Assembly: GCF_964656455.1 (NCBI RefSeq)
Contig: NC_135717.1
Span: 146,396,308-146,460,307, forward strand
Reading direction: 5' to 3'
Length of the DNA: 64,000 nucleotides
From: Halichoerus grypus
Taxonomy: Eukaryota > Chordata > Mammalia > Carnivora > Phocidae
A model generated the notes under the pieces. The model did not search any database. It had not been told where the DNA came from and was given only the letters and a program-made list of their open reading frames with translations. Each line of letters begins with the position of its first letter. Positions within the stretch are counted from its first letter, which is position 1. Shown piece by piece: positions 1-12,075 of this stretch. The translations under genes were made by a program, and so were the position numbers.

Positions 1-342
1 CATATTTGTGTATATACATGTATTATAAATAAATGTGTACATTTTTATACAAAGATATCCCATGCCATATAATTTTAAAGTTGGAAAAAGCTCCTAAAAG
101 TGGTTTAATCCATTTTTAATTTAATTCATTTTTCACATCAAAAAATGTGAAGTCTATGACATATCAGACTTCTTACAAATGCAGTAAGTGATAAGGCTAT
201 ATCTAGTACTAAAATCTCCTAAAGTCAGTGTCAAGTTTTAAAGAGTAATTAATATGATTAGTTCACAAAGATTTTGTGTTTGTTGGCTACCAAAGTCTGT
301 TTGTAAATGTTGGTTTTCAGTGAAACTCCTGAGTCAATTAAA
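1..342. other. AT-rich non-repetitive DNA
   Basis: No gene, RNA or recognisable transposon is seen. Every frame is interrupted by frequent stops. Confidence 0.6.
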
Positions 343-378
343 ACACACACACACACACACACACACGCACATACACAA
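343..378. repeat. (AC)n microsatellite
   Basis: Dinucleotide AC run interrupted near its end by GC and AT units. It makes an apparent His-Thr run in one frame, which is not coding. Confidence 0.95.
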
Positions 379-415
379 CACTGAGCCAATATCAGTGAAA
401 ATACTAAAAGGAGGC

Positions 416-602
416 ACACTGATTGAAAACGTGCTATACGCCAGACACTGTTCTCAGTACTTCCAAGATTAGCTCAAGAAATTTTCACAAAAACCCTGTG
501 AGGGCGCTGCTCTTCTTTCTCCCAGTTTTTATATGAAAAAATTAAGGCCTGAAACGGGTGGGGCAAGAAACTGTACTCAGGTCATCTGGTTCCGGAAACC
601 AT
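416..602 (-). repeat. MIR SINE, minus strand
   Basis: Ancient tRNA-derived mammalian-wide SINE in antisense. Recognised by GCCAGACACTGTTCTCAGTACTT, the ACAAAAACCCTGTGAGG block, a degenerate ATGAAAAAATTAAGGCCTGA (consensus GATGAGGAAACTGAGGC) and the trailing GGTCATCTGGTTCCGGA. These occur in the order expected for the reverse complement of MIR. Heavily diverged, with no target duplication left. Confidence 0.8.
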
Positions 603-2454
603 ATTCTTACTACAGTGCAGGTAAACAAACAATCAAATGAAAGAGTGTCTTTGAAAGCACCCGCTATTCATTGCTCAACAGAGTAGAAGTGTTTGCTCAT
701 CTGATCATAGTCTTACACATTTAAATTGGGAAAAGTTGTTAGAACTTAACTTTACAGCCGGCCTACCAATCCCAGCACATGTTATCATGCTCTACCCCAC
801 GTTATAAATTTCATCCAGCTCAGTATTTCATCTGACTTGGCAGTACCAATACACACGCTCTGTTTTAGCAAAAATGCATTTTTTCACGTTGATTCAAATG
901 CTATGGTACACCTCTGAGTGTATTACAGTTTGTCATGGCATATAGGTTGAGAGTCACTTCTAAATGAAGACTGTGACCAAGCTGTCTTTAAACGATGCTC
1001 TGTTCCTTGCCATGAAATCAGTATTGCAGAACAACCAATCTGGTTTTGGTAGAATTGTGCATTTAAAAAATGCAGTTTGATGTCAGTTCATACTTTATCA
1101 CAAACTTTATCAAAATTAATTCTGGAATATTATAAGGTAGAACTAGTTAAATTCAAGGCCTAGTATCTTGTAAAACTTTTTGGCAAAATGTCCACACCTT
1201 AATATCCCTTGAATGTAGGTAATTCATATGCTTAATTATTGCATTCTAACTTTACACCCTTATTCTGCACATTTCAAATGCACATTAGTAAAGGGACTAA
1301 GTCCAGGGATATAATGTGATTATTATGCAATATTACAAAAGTAAAACATTTTGTGCCAAATCAAGTGTGTGCAAGCAACTTTGAATTGTTTCACAATTTA
1401 TATGTATGTCACTAGATAGATTCCTCAGTGGCTAATTAAATGATACCATCTAAAATGGTTTCTCTTCAACTGATAGGTTCTATGTACAGATTGATTTTCC
1501 CTGAGGAGGTTAGATTTCAGGCTGCTTCTTCTTCTTTTTTATTTTTTCCTTTTAAGTCATTGGGCATCTGTAAATAAATTCAGTGGGTAGTAAATATCAC
1601 TTTTAGTTCAACTATCCTAGGAACCACTCTTAATATATGCCAAACTACTGAAAAAAATGGCGTTAAACGCCAGATTATCTCATTTGCTTTATTCAAACAC
1701 AAACTGTTGTCATTCAGAAAATATTGTTAAGTTTTTTAATTAAAAGAAAATAAAATTCAACTGTTTCTCACTCTCCTATTTATATCCTACCAAAACCCTC
1801 CCTAAAACCAAGCAACTGTAAACTCAATGCATTATGACTATCGAGAACTTTATTACAAGATAGAGGATAAATATAAAGCTAGATTCCTTGAATGTACACT
1901 ACAGATACAAGGTAAACTTTGTCCCAAAATGATTTTTTGCAATCCATTTCAAGGTAAGCATTTTATTTTTGTGAAGTTGCAGGGATCACATTCAAAATCA
2001 AGTAAGAGTTATAAAATAATTGATAGAAATTCATAATACCCAAATGTAAAGTATTTATAAATTTGTTTTAGGTTAGAATATACCTGAGAAGTTAAAGATA
2101 CGTGGAAACACAAGAAATGCAAATAAATCCATCCCTTAACTCATGTTTCTTATTTATTAATAAGTTCTCTGTTTTATTTGCCACACCTTGAAATACATTC
2201 TATATTTTTAGTAATTTAAAGATGAGAGTCTGCCAGGTAGAGAAAATAATGTAACATGCACAAAACAAGGATCTTTATATTGTTCAGTTATAAATAAATC
2301 CCAAGAACCTAGATGAGTGCTTGGCAAAGAGTAGGCAAAAAAAACAAAAAAAAACCCAAAAAAAAACATAAGTAGTCAGATATTTGGAGGGAGGGAGGAA
2401 GGTTGATTGATTGACTAATTGACTGATTTGGGGTATTAAAATTTGAAGAACATT
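603..2454. other. Non-repetitive DNA
   Basis: No gene, SINE or LINE is recognised over this stretch. Short A-rich runs (2337-2367) and a GGGAGGGAGGAAGG/TTGATTGATTGACTAATT simple patch (2385-2425) lie towards or beside its right end. The words near 2300-2335 (CCTAGATGAGTGCTTGGCA) faintly resemble a MIR/L2 tail but are too short to call. Confidence 0.5.
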
Positions 2455-2625
2455 TTCTGAATCCTGACTTTTCCATTTACTGATTTACTGGCTAGGTGAT
2501 CTTTGGCAGCAAGTTAAAAACTATTAGTCTCTATTTTCTTTGCAGCATAATATGAATTACTTTATCACAGACTAATTGTTGAGAATGAATGATATTACAT
2601 CCATGAAAACACTTTTTAAATTTTA
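2455..2625 (+). repeat. MIR SINE, plus strand, eroded
   Basis: Matches the MIR core by order of words: GAATCCTGACTTTTCCA for the CCCGGCTCTGCCAC block, CTGGCTAGGTGATCTTTGGCA for CTAGCTGTGTGACCTTGGGCA, AAGTTAAAAACTATTAGTCTCTATTTTCTTTGCA for the AAGTTACTTAACCTCTCTG block, and a GTTGAGAATGAATGATATTACA stretch for GTGAGGATTAAATGA. Strongly diverged; an alignment could lower this call. Confidence 0.6.
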
Positions 2626-5082
2626 AAGTATATATGAACCTATTTATGTACATAAAATATACACCTAAATATCCAAGCATTTTCATATTAATATAAACCC
2701 AAGCTAAGACGACACACTGTTACTATATTTTTGTCTTAACTAAAAAGTTGGCCATGAAAGTCCAAAATTTCTAAGACAGGCAAAGAATTCATGACATATC
2801 CAAGTACTTCAGGCAAGAAAGTAGAAACCTAAGTGGTATCCATGTATTCCATAATTAAAAGAAGCTAATGAAGGTGCTTAATAAACTAATTTCTAGGAGA
2901 GCATTAAGGCATACAAGAGGGGGAAAAAAAAAGAGTGTTATTTTGGAATAGGTAATAATAGGATTTGAAGAACTATTTTCAAAAGGAAACCTTATTTATA
3001 ACAGCTTCAGCCTCTGGGAAATGCAGAGAACTTCAGAAGAGGTAATAGAAATCTTTCTATCACTGGGCACTTTTTCCATCTCCAGACCTATAAAACCTGT
3101 CACTTAGTAACATTTAACTTGGTCCACTACACACAAAGAACTGGATAAGATAATATAAAGAAGAAAAATGCAAAAGGAAAAAAAAATGATTACTTAACTA
3201 AGACAAAGGCAATATATGTTAAAAAGGACGCAAGGAACACAGCAGTATTTGCACCTTCATGCATTTTTCACCTATGCTCCCTATATTAAACATTCTTCCC
3301 AGGGAGTTTGTGGCATGGGGAATGGCTATGATCCCACTGATGTCCTCCCTTTACAAAAATAAAATAAAAAACAAAACCTTTCTGTCAATAAAGTGAACCA
3401 GCCAGGTAGATCATATCATCTATATCCATGTCGTACAAAGTCACTCAGAGGAACACAAGGAAATGAACAATTCTAACTACCAAAGCAGGGCATTTGTCGT
3501 CAGAGACACTAACACTGAGAGAAGCATTCAGCAGAAAATACAATTTTAAATGTCTAGACCATTCATTGGCTGAGTAAGATTTTCTTCATTGTTTTTGTTT
3601 TTTTCTTCATTGTTGACAGAATAATATAAATAGATTTTTAGAGAATTAATTGTTGGGAAACAAATGTTTTCCCTTAGTCAAGATTGATCACCTGTGAAAA
3701 TGTCGGTCAATACCTCTGGGTTATCCAACTCCACTCTAAAGTACTCAAGGGGAAAAAAATTCATTTCAAAGTAGTGAATCATTATGCTTTCACATTCACA
3801 TTATCAAAACTTTGGGATTCCCACTTTTAGATTTTGAAATTCACAAAATAACCAAACTAAGTCTCCCTGTGAAAAATTAACTCCTGGTGCATATTTGTCA
3901 GCTTTTGAGGTTTGGTGGATAATGTTCTGTTTTGTCTGAGACAATGAGCTCAATTCTTTAGATTCCATTAATACACACATCTGACACTTCCTATCAACTC
4001 AGTTTTGTTCAGACCTGAATTGACTGAAAGAGACAAGTCGAACGACAGTTACGTCAAGCCCTGCCAAACAGGACTGGGCTAGCCGAAGAGGCAGAAGTGT
4101 GACATAGCTGAGAAATCCCTGCTGTCTGTAAGTACAACTTGAGCCCCTCCAAACCCTGATTTCTAATTATCCAAATTACTGGATCGCACAGGCAGAAATA
4201 TTCTGTGTTAGAGTAGAGTCAAAGTCAATCGGAACAGCATGAACATATTGAAGCCTGATGGATGTCATTAGTCAAAAGTTTTATTACCCTAGAAGAGATG
4301 GTGATGCTATTACAATAAAAGAAAAGGTTAAATTAAATACCAGCTATTTACACTTTCCTGGGTCTCTGTTTCACAAATAACTGCCTTCCACTTTAAAATA
4401 ACAACAGTCTGCTACTTTATACTGTGATAATAAACAGTTGAGGAGTTAAAAGTGTTTTTGAATTCTTCATTTGGTAGCATGTGAACATCTTCAGTCAATT
4501 AAAGGCTTTTATTGTATCTGATTTTTCAGGATCCCCATCAGAGTCAATCTCCTAGATCCACAACAATCCAACAGCTATAAATATATTTGTTTTGCTATAA
4601 CACTGTAAGGGTCCTCAGGTGTAAATGTCACTACTAATAAATTATTAATTAATTGAAAGCTTTATTTTTAGAGTTTAAATAGTCTACAAATGCATAAAAC
4701 AATATTTTGCTATGCATTCAAAGGCACTTAGTCAATAAATGATTTTAACATCTCTTAATTCCAGGAAAAAGAATTCCCACACCGTTCCTTAAAACAATTT
4801 GCTATTATCACTTCCTTAGATTAAAAATGGTAAATGTCAATACAAAGTACTACAACTTCATTTCAGAAGCTAAAGCCTTTGCTCACTTGGTGAATTTTGT
4901 TTTTTCTGTATAGATACAACCTTGGAAAACTGTCCCAAAGAACTATCATTTAACAATTAGAAACTTTGACTCATTTTAAATTTATAGCAACACTACTTGC
5001 GGTTGATCATTTCTACTCTTTGCTACTAATAGCAAAATATAAAGAAATGGAGCAGAGTGGTATACATATCCACATGTATTTA
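2626..5082. other. Non-repetitive DNA
   Basis: About 2.4 kb with no recognised mobile element, gene or RNA. It is AT-rich with normal-looking sequence complexity. The lack of carnivore SINEs and L1s over most of 0.6-7.1 kb contrasts with the rest of the window. Confidence 0.5.
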
Positions 5083-5108
5083 AACACACACACACACACA
5101 CACACACC
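5083..5108. repeat. (AC)n microsatellite
   Basis: A run of AC dinucleotides of about 13 units. Confidence 0.95.
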
Positions 5109-7105
5109 CATTCAAAATAATGATCCTATAACAGCAGTTACTTTCCTTTTCTAAAGAAAAGCTGAATTTACCTGCCATTCATTTTCTACTGCAAATTAGT
5201 TTGCCAGGTAAACGTTAGCATGCTCTTTTTCAATTCATTTTGCTAAACCCACATTTCCTCCTAATAATGCTAAACATTGCTCTAATTAAAAGCTTACCGG
5301 CTAGTAATCCCGTTCAACCCTGACACCAGTTTCTCACACTGTTTCCTCTGTGAGACACATCTACCTTTATTTTGAAAGAGAAGGTAAAACAGAAGAGGCT
5401 CTTACCAGAGACAGGGAAAACAATTCGTTCAGCTACATCCAACAGGGCTCTGTGCAGCCTGGCAGCATGAGTGATCCTTGGGCCTCACACAAAAGCGAGA
5501 TAATTGGCTCTCAATGAAGAGATGTCAACATCCATCATAATGGCACTGGGGCTGAAACTGAACGCCACCTCAGCTGCTCTATGTACTCGGCTGGAAGATG
5601 ATGTCACAAACATCAACTGGGTGTACTCTCATTGGCTTCTCTTACCTGGAATCATATCTTAACCCTAAACTGTCAGCTGCAAATTGAAATGCTCATCTCT
5701 GACTATAATTTTGGCTGAAAGGGGAATGAGAGTGATGCTGAGCTCCTGGAGGATAGCAAACTGAAAATACTACCCCTCAAATATGCTAGGACCGATGTAC
5801 ATAATTAATTACTTAGGGTCGGGGGGAATTGTATTTTTTAAATATGTTTATTACATAGCAGTTATTTATAAAAAGGTATTCCCCAGAAGAGACATTAAAG
5901 GAAAAGATTCATGTAATCATAACATCTGGAATTTTAAATTTTGTAATTACTTCGCATTGATTTTTCAGAACTACCCTGTGAGATTAAGAAAGTCAAGTTG
6001 AGAAAAATTACAGTGTAGACAACTGTACAGTGGAGCTTTCAATCAATTTGGGCAGAGCGGCCATCTATATTTTTAAGTGTTCTAATAAAAAATTTAAAAA
6101 AAAGGATAGAGATGCATTTTACCCTCTGAATGTTAAATAGTATCTCCAAAGTTTTGTGTAATAAAGCTTAAACTATGAGACATTAGAAGTGTAACATCAC
6201 TAAAATAATAATAGTAAATATTGGTTTTTTACGAAGAGTAATTTATAAGTCACTAGAATTATAGACAAGCCCATTTCAGTAACTGAAGGCTACTTTATAA
6301 TATAGTGTTGTTCTCTTTGAGCACAAACACGGAATAATTATCCATCCCTTCCTCTCTATCCTGACAAAAGCCCCAGACTTCTCCCCAGGCTTAAATCCAG
6401 TGGGAGAGGAGGATAATGGGCTAAGCTGGTTGCAGCAGCTTGCTGCCAGAGGGACAAAACTACCATCACCTTGAAATATATCCACGCTTTCTCCACCAAA
6501 GGAGCTGTCAGCTGCATAACTGTGAGATGCAAGAATTACCAGAGCTATTCAATGACTGGCTCCTTCTAAATCCAGCCCAGTCATATCCCAGGGCAAGCCC
6601 TTTGAAAGCTGTGCAGCTCAGCATGCAAACAGTACAAGCACCTGGAGAGACAGTGAGAGAAACTCGTTTCATCCATTCCCACCTTTAGGAAAAGGAAGGT
6701 CACCAACAGTGCCCCGATATGCCTTTATGTTGATTCGTGTCCTTGTGAATAATGGATTCAGGGCAAAGGGTTGTGACAATTATTTCATATTTCTGATGAC
6801 AGAAAATTACTCTTATTGTATGGCTCAATGAGAGTCCTAAAAGTTGAAAATACATGAAAATATGCTTTTATGGACCATCCATTCCAAATTTCCTCTCAAG
6901 TTCTTTCATGATCATTGGTTTAATTGTTCAGATAATCTTTGTAGCAGGTTAGTATGTGAGATGTAAGGGCAAGAGTTCTAGATTTGGGCTCCAAAGATCC
7001 AGCCTCCAAATTCTTGCTCCTACTATCTGTGAGAACTTTGGAACATTAAAAACTGTCATGTATAGAATGAGAGTGATAATGCTACATACAGCAAAAAATA
7101 TTTTT
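5109..7105. other. Non-repetitive DNA
   Basis: Contains no SINE, LINE or LTR that I can identify. A second richer patch at 6330-6690 has overlapping short open frames on both strands (6276-6485 minus, 6440-6688 plus). Neither resembles a known protein or has flanking splice signals that would argue for an exon. Confidence 0.45.
5420..5720. promoter_or_regulatory. Candidate conserved non-coding element
   Basis: This patch is more GC- and CpG-rich than its AT-rich surroundings, matches no transposon I know, and has dense regulatory-like words: TAATTGGCTCTCAATGA (homeodomain-like), TGATGTCAC (CRE half-site-like), CAGCTGCTC (E-box) and AACGCCACCTCAGC. It has no open frame of note. That it is conserved or an enhancer is inference from composition alone. 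Confidence 0.25.
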
Positions 7106-7118
7106 AAAAATTTGATAT

Positions 7119-7313
7119 GGGGGAAACCTGGGTGGCTCAGTCGGTTAAGCATCTGCCTTTGGCTCAGGTCATGATCCCAGGGTCCTGGGATCGAGTCCCC
7201 GTCAGGCTCCTTGTTCAGAGGGGAGCCTGCTTCTTCCTCTGCCTACTGCTTCCCCTGCTTGTGCTCTTTCTCCTCTCTCTCTCTCTGACAAATAAATAAA
7301 TAAAATCTTTTTT
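7119..7313 (+). mobile_element. Can-SINE (arctoid SINEC), plus
   Basis: Non-autonomous retroposon with a tRNA-Lys-derived head, mobilised by L1. The head carries an internal RNA polymerase III promoter: A-box-like TGGCTCAGTCGGTTAAGC and B-box-like GGGATCGAGTCC. A CT-rich segment and an AATAAATAAATAAAATCTT tail follow. It is bracketed by the near-identical 13-bp target duplication AAAAA(T/G)TTGATAT at 7106-7118 and 7314-7326, which fixes the boundaries. Confidence 0.95.
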
Positions 7314-7537
7314 AAAAAGTTGATATAGAGATTAAATAAGGCAAGTATGAAACATTACATAAAAATATTATTGTTATGAAAAAGACCAAATATACTAATT
7401 TTAAAAGCATTTGAGGAATCAATTTAGTGTCTTCAAAATAACAAAGTAAGAAATGTTATTATCCTAAACTCTTAAAATTTCAAGTAGAAAGTAATGTTGT
7501 AAATTAACTTGGTTTATAACACTGACTAGTGGTCTTT

Positions 7538-7655
7538 CTTCTTTTTTTGTTTGTTTGTTTGTAGCTTATTATTATTATTTTTTTAAGTAAGTTCTACACC
7601 CAATGTGGGGCTTGAACTCACGATCCCAAGACCAAGAGCCAGCCAGGTGCCCCTC
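7538..7655 (-). mobile_element. Older Can-SINE, minus, internally shortened
   Basis: A different, older carnivore SINE subtype, recognised by AAGTAAGTTCTACACCCAATG, GGGGCTTGAACTCACGATCCC and AGCCAGCCAGGTGCCCC. The head has lost the segment normally lying between AAGAGC and AGCCAGCC, that is, the A-box region. A poly-T/TTTG/TTA tail lies at its left, and the duplication AGTGGTCTTT occurs at 7528-7537 and 7656-7665. Confidence 0.85.
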
Positions 7656-7665
7656 AGTGGTCTTT

Positions 7666-8169
7666 TTTTAAAGTTATTGTCCCTCTCAATATTATTCGGA
7701 ATTTAATCATCTTAGTCAAGTGCAAGAATCTAGATTTAAGAAGACTATTTGTCGAGATGTACTTGGGGCCAACATGAAAGACACTGTTCATTTATTTCTG
7801 CCTAAAACCATGGAAGTTTAGATGGAAATGTGTATAAAAAAAGATTCATTGCCATGCAAAGTGACATAAAATTGAATTACAGATCAGAAAGATGAATTTG
7901 GACAATGGGAATGTCAACTGTATTTCTGGTAGACAAATGATAAATCTAAGACATTGTAATTGCTAAGACGACATGTCATGGAGAAAATAATTATAAAATA
8001 AAATATGCTCCTCCATTTCATACATCATATAAAATTTTAATACTATAGATATTTAGTAACAGATAGATAAATAGCAAAGTTAGATTATAGCCTGTTGCAC
8101 ATAGAAAGTATATATATATATACTTTTAAGATAAATGTATATTCTGGCTCTTTTAATAAACACAGATTG
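7666..8169. other. Non-repetitive DNA with short (TA)n
   Basis: No gene or transposon seen. A short (TA)n run occurs at 8109-8123. Confidence 0.5.
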
Positions 8170-8180
8170 TAACTTTTCTT

Positions 8181-8370
8181 TTTTTTAGATTTTATTTATT
8201 TATTTGACAGAAAGAGAGAGAGAGCATAAGCAAGGGGAACAGTAGGCGGAGGGAGAAGCAGGCTCCCTGCTGAGCAAGGAGCCTGATGCAGGACTCGGTC
8301 CCAGGACTCTGGGATCATGACCTGAGCTGAAGGCAGACACTTAACTGACTGAGCCACCCAGGCACCCTCA
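8181..8370 (-). mobile_element. Can-SINE, minus
   Basis: Reads tail-to-head on the plus strand: T-rich tail, GATTTTATTTATTTATTTGA, GAGAGA block, core, and GAGCCACCCAGGCACCC head. Flanked by the 11-bp duplication TAACTTTTCTT at 8170-8180 and 8371-8381. Confidence 0.95.
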
Positions 8371-8596
8371 TAACTTTTCTTATTTTGTTTTGCATTTGTT
8401 TGGGTGCTACTATTCTGTATAGATATAGGATACCATGAAGATTGGGAAATAAAAATACCCCTAGCACGCTATAGGGATTTGTATCAAATACCCACATCCT
8501 TCACATGATTCATTAATTACTTAATACCTTTGTAAAAGGATTAGTTTTGCATTATTAAAATGTGTAAATAAGATTTTTTTGAGAATATAGATATCA

Positions 8597-8776
8597 GGGC
8601 GCCTGGGTGGCTCAGATGGTTAAGCGTCTGCCTTCAGCTCAGGTCATGATCCCAGGGTCCTGGGATGAGTCCTGCATAAGGCTCCCTGCTCCTTGGGAGC
8701 CTGCTTCTCCCTCTGCCTCTCTCTCTCTCTCACTCTCTGTCTCTCATGAATAAATAAATAAAATCTTAAAAAAAAA
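8597..8776 (+). mobile_element. Can-SINE, plus
   Basis: Complete head, core, (CT)n and A-rich tail. The perfect 14-bp duplication GAATATAGATATCA is at 8583-8596 and 8777-8790. The B-box region reads GGGATGAGTCC, one base shorter than usual, so this copy is probably a poor polymerase III template. Confidence 0.95.
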
Positions 8777-8790
8777 GAATATAGATATCA

Positions 8791-11700
8791 TATTATATAT
8801 GATCAAGATTAATCAATGCGTCAGTAAAATTTTTAGGGAGTTTACTTATTAAATACAAAAGCATAAATATTTGAATTGTGTACAAAATAGGAAAATTAAT
8901 GGAATATAATTTAATTCCTAGGAGAATGAATAGGAGAGAAGGAAAATCTAGTAGAAATATTTTAGATTAATCCTGGTTTATAATAATCTTTATATAGTAA
9001 GTCAATTTCAAATTTCATTGTAATTCATTAGGACAGAATTTATATTTTCATTTTACATAATTACATCTATACACTCAAGAAAGTTTCAAATAAATATAGC
9101 ACATATCATATCTGGAAATCAGTTGTGTTCACTCCACAATAGTATATTATAGCTAAGAACAGAAAAATTATATTTCTTTATGATGGGCATTAATCATCTG
9201 AAATTAATGATGAGTGGAAGTTATGAAGTTTTAGTAAGAGTTTAGTAGTGTTTCTTTAGGAAGAGCAGCGATATTAAAGGTCAGGCCTTTCAGTGATTTA
9301 TCTGTAGTATGTCCTTTTGTAAAGTCTTGGTACTTGAACATCAGTCTGCATATGCATCTGATTTAAAGCCAAAAATAAGGTAGTGAATATGTAATATGAA
9401 CATTGATAATAAGACATAAAATCCTTACTACTATCATAAATAGTATTAGTAAGAAATCTAACTGGTTACATGACACACACAAAAAAACATTCTAAGTGTA
9501 AAAATGTTGAAACATAAAGGGACTGCAAGAAAAATAAAAAGATAGTGTCATTTTTTGAATATACTATTTATTATACACATGTGGAGAAGGAAAGTACATT
9601 TTTTTTTCAGAATTAAAAAAAATCAACTTAATGAAAAGGGAAAATAACAAAAACAACATTTTATCATGAATTTACCTACATTCTCTCATTATTTATTACA
9701 TTCTTCCAACCAAAATGGTCAGCTAACACGAGTTCCAGAGAACAGAAAAATATTTCAACTTTAAAGTCATGTAAAAGCTTAATATACGGGGAAAATAACT
9801 ATAGGAATTAATCTAGGCTTGATTCTGAGTAAATTTTTATTAGTGAATGTTTTCTGATATGAAGAAAATGGAATCCATAAAAATACTTTTGACAAATCAA
9901 GTAGATGTTTTGTAGTTCAAGCCAAGTACATCTCAGTTTTATTACTATACTTACATACTATATATTTCCCAGGAGCTGAAATCATTGCAGTATTTAATTG
10001 CCTGACAATTATTTCTGTTACATCAATTTTGTGGTTAAACTAATTATTTATATTATCAAAACAAATCAGCACTAGAGGCTAATTAAACTGGAGAAACCAT
10101 TCTCCAATATTCCCCAACCTACATATTAATAAGGTTTAGGTTAATACTAACTTCAGAAGAAATAAATATGTCTTTCAGGTGATAATTTAATAGGCAGGGT
10201 TTAGGAAAGAGGTTTTAAACTCTTGTGAACATTATTACTAACTCTGAACAGTCAGGAATATTAGAATATAGCATTTTACAAGTCTTGCAGCATCAATAAC
10301 TGGCTGATTGTCGCGTTATCCACAAGATGGCAGCTCTGTTTGTACCACTAACACCCTTAATACACTAGTTTATCCTTATTATGATTATTATTTAAAGAAA
10401 TATAATATGTAAGGTATGTAAGGAACTTACATATGTGAATGCTCATCTTAGGCAACTTTTCAGTTTAGGAAGAATAAGTGATTAAGTGAAATTATTAAAA
10501 CCTATTAAGATAGGAATTATGTAAATCATCTTAAAATGTGTGACTTCAAAACATTACTTTCTGCTAACACACTGCCCAAATGCTTCAACCCAAACTTATT
10601 TCAGAGGTTAATCTATTTATAAGAAATGGTTTCATTCTGTTTTGTAAAGACTTTTGTATTGCTTTTAAAGAAGTACAGACTGTTCAAAATAACTGAGATG
10701 GCGAATCAGTGATAACTCGCTGGTACATTGAGAAGTAGCTGAGAATTATATTTTCCATCTACTAAATTCTAGGCATAACCAAATCTTATAAGAATATTTA
10801 TTTATTGACCTTGCTTGTATTCCTTTTTTTATACTTCATCTTCTCCACTGTCACTGTTTTTTCTTTATGTTTACCTTCAATCTGTTGTGTGGCAGCTTCA
10901 GTGTATTATCTTTATTTCTATTTCCTGTGCAGATAAAATTTTGAAAATGCTTAGAATTATTAGGCCATATCATCTTTCTTTTCTGAGTATAAATATTTTC
11001 AAGATGTTTAACTATGTTTATGTGTCAGTAAATTTTACCCTAGAGAAGAGGGAAATGACTAAATAAGGGTGAAGAAAGGTCTCCTCTCTTACATGTTAAA
11101 GAAATAGGAATTCTCAGACCTGTAGGTAAGAGACTCATGTTGTGTTAGTGATTCAGCACACTGTTTTTCGATGCACACTGAAAACACTAACTTATTATGG
11201 AAGTATCTCAATTTAATATATACCCTAATTTACTTTACTAGATTCCCTTTGAACATCATTGTTAAGGTCTGTAAGAGACCTAAAGATCTGTGGGCAAAAT
11301 AATTTGTTTCTCACCATGTTCTCTAAACAATTGTATCTTCTGTGTTTTCATATTACTCCTTAATTAAGGACACTCACTTGCTTTCTTACAAATATATTGT
11401 GCTTTGTCCTTGCTGTAAATTTCATAACTTCAACTCATGAGTTTTTTTCTTTTACTTCAATTTCCTTGCCTTTTTTCTCATGTTGCCCAAATTAGATGAA
11501 ATCAAGGCCTACTCCTTCCATCTTGACAAATATGGAACAACATTAATCTTTAAGAAACTGAGAATTAAATTCAAATTTTGATGAGGAACATTTGAACACA
11601 ACTACCTTACATTTGACAAGAGAAAGGGCTTATTCATGTAAAACCCACTGTACTCAAAACATTGCTTTGTATATTTGGATGTTTACATATGAAGATCCTG

Positions 11701-11830
11701 AGAAACAGATTACTAATCATTGTATGGCATTTTGCCATGTTACAACTTTGTAGTAGGAAACTTCAAATCAAACAGAAATCCACATTACCACAAGGAGGAT
11801 GAGGATTATGATAATAGTAAAAGAAAGAAA
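8791..11830. other. Three kb of non-repetitive DNA
   Basis: AT-rich DNA with no recognised transposon, exon or RNA gene, the longest such stretch in the left half. The open frame at 10815-11066 is ordinary AT-rich chance sequence. The candidate CTCF site is listed separately. Confidence 0.5.
10320..10334 (+). promoter_or_regulatory. Candidate CTCF-binding motif
   Basis: CCACAAGATGGCAGC fits the CTCF core (CCASYAGRKGGCRSY) at every position except Y, which is A here. It lies in a non-repetitive stretch next to a rare CpG pair (GTCGCGTT) at 10310-10317. CTCF organises chromatin loops and insulators. Occupancy cannot be judged from sequence alone. Confidence 0.5.
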
Positions 11831-11853
11831 ATCATCATCATCATCATCATCAC
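11831..11853. repeat. (ATC)n microsatellite
   Basis: A run of about seven ATC units, directly before a MIR-like fragment. Confidence 0.95.
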
Positions 11854-11912
11854 TAACTTGTGTGTTTATTTTGCACTAAGCACTGTCTAAACATTTTACA
11901 TTATCTAATTTG
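11854..11912 (-). repeat. MIR fragment, minus
   Basis: TTTTGCACTAAGCACTGTCTAAACATTTTACATTATCTAATTT matches the antisense MIR words for GTGCCAGGCACTGTTCTAAGCACTTTACA. Only this end of the element survives, so the call rests on about 45 bases. Confidence 0.55.
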
Positions 11913-12075
11913 TTTGTTTTTGTTTTTTATTTTGTTTTTATTTTTGCAACAGGTCTCCAGGCTGGTTAATGTTAAGACTTTCTAAAGGGCTCCTCGATTT
12001 GCACTAGGAACCTGTATTTTTCAATCATAGCTGCTCATTTAAATCTCAACTGGGAAGTGCCATAATATAGGGCCC

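Noticed and set aside
254..472. Open frame with a His-Thr run
   Set aside because: It reads through the (AC)n tract and a MIR; a low-complexity artefact.
7119..7200. tRNA gene, from A-box- and B-box-like words
   Set aside because: These belong to the tRNA-Lys-derived SINE head, as at every other SINE here. No cloverleaf with an intact acceptor stem is present.
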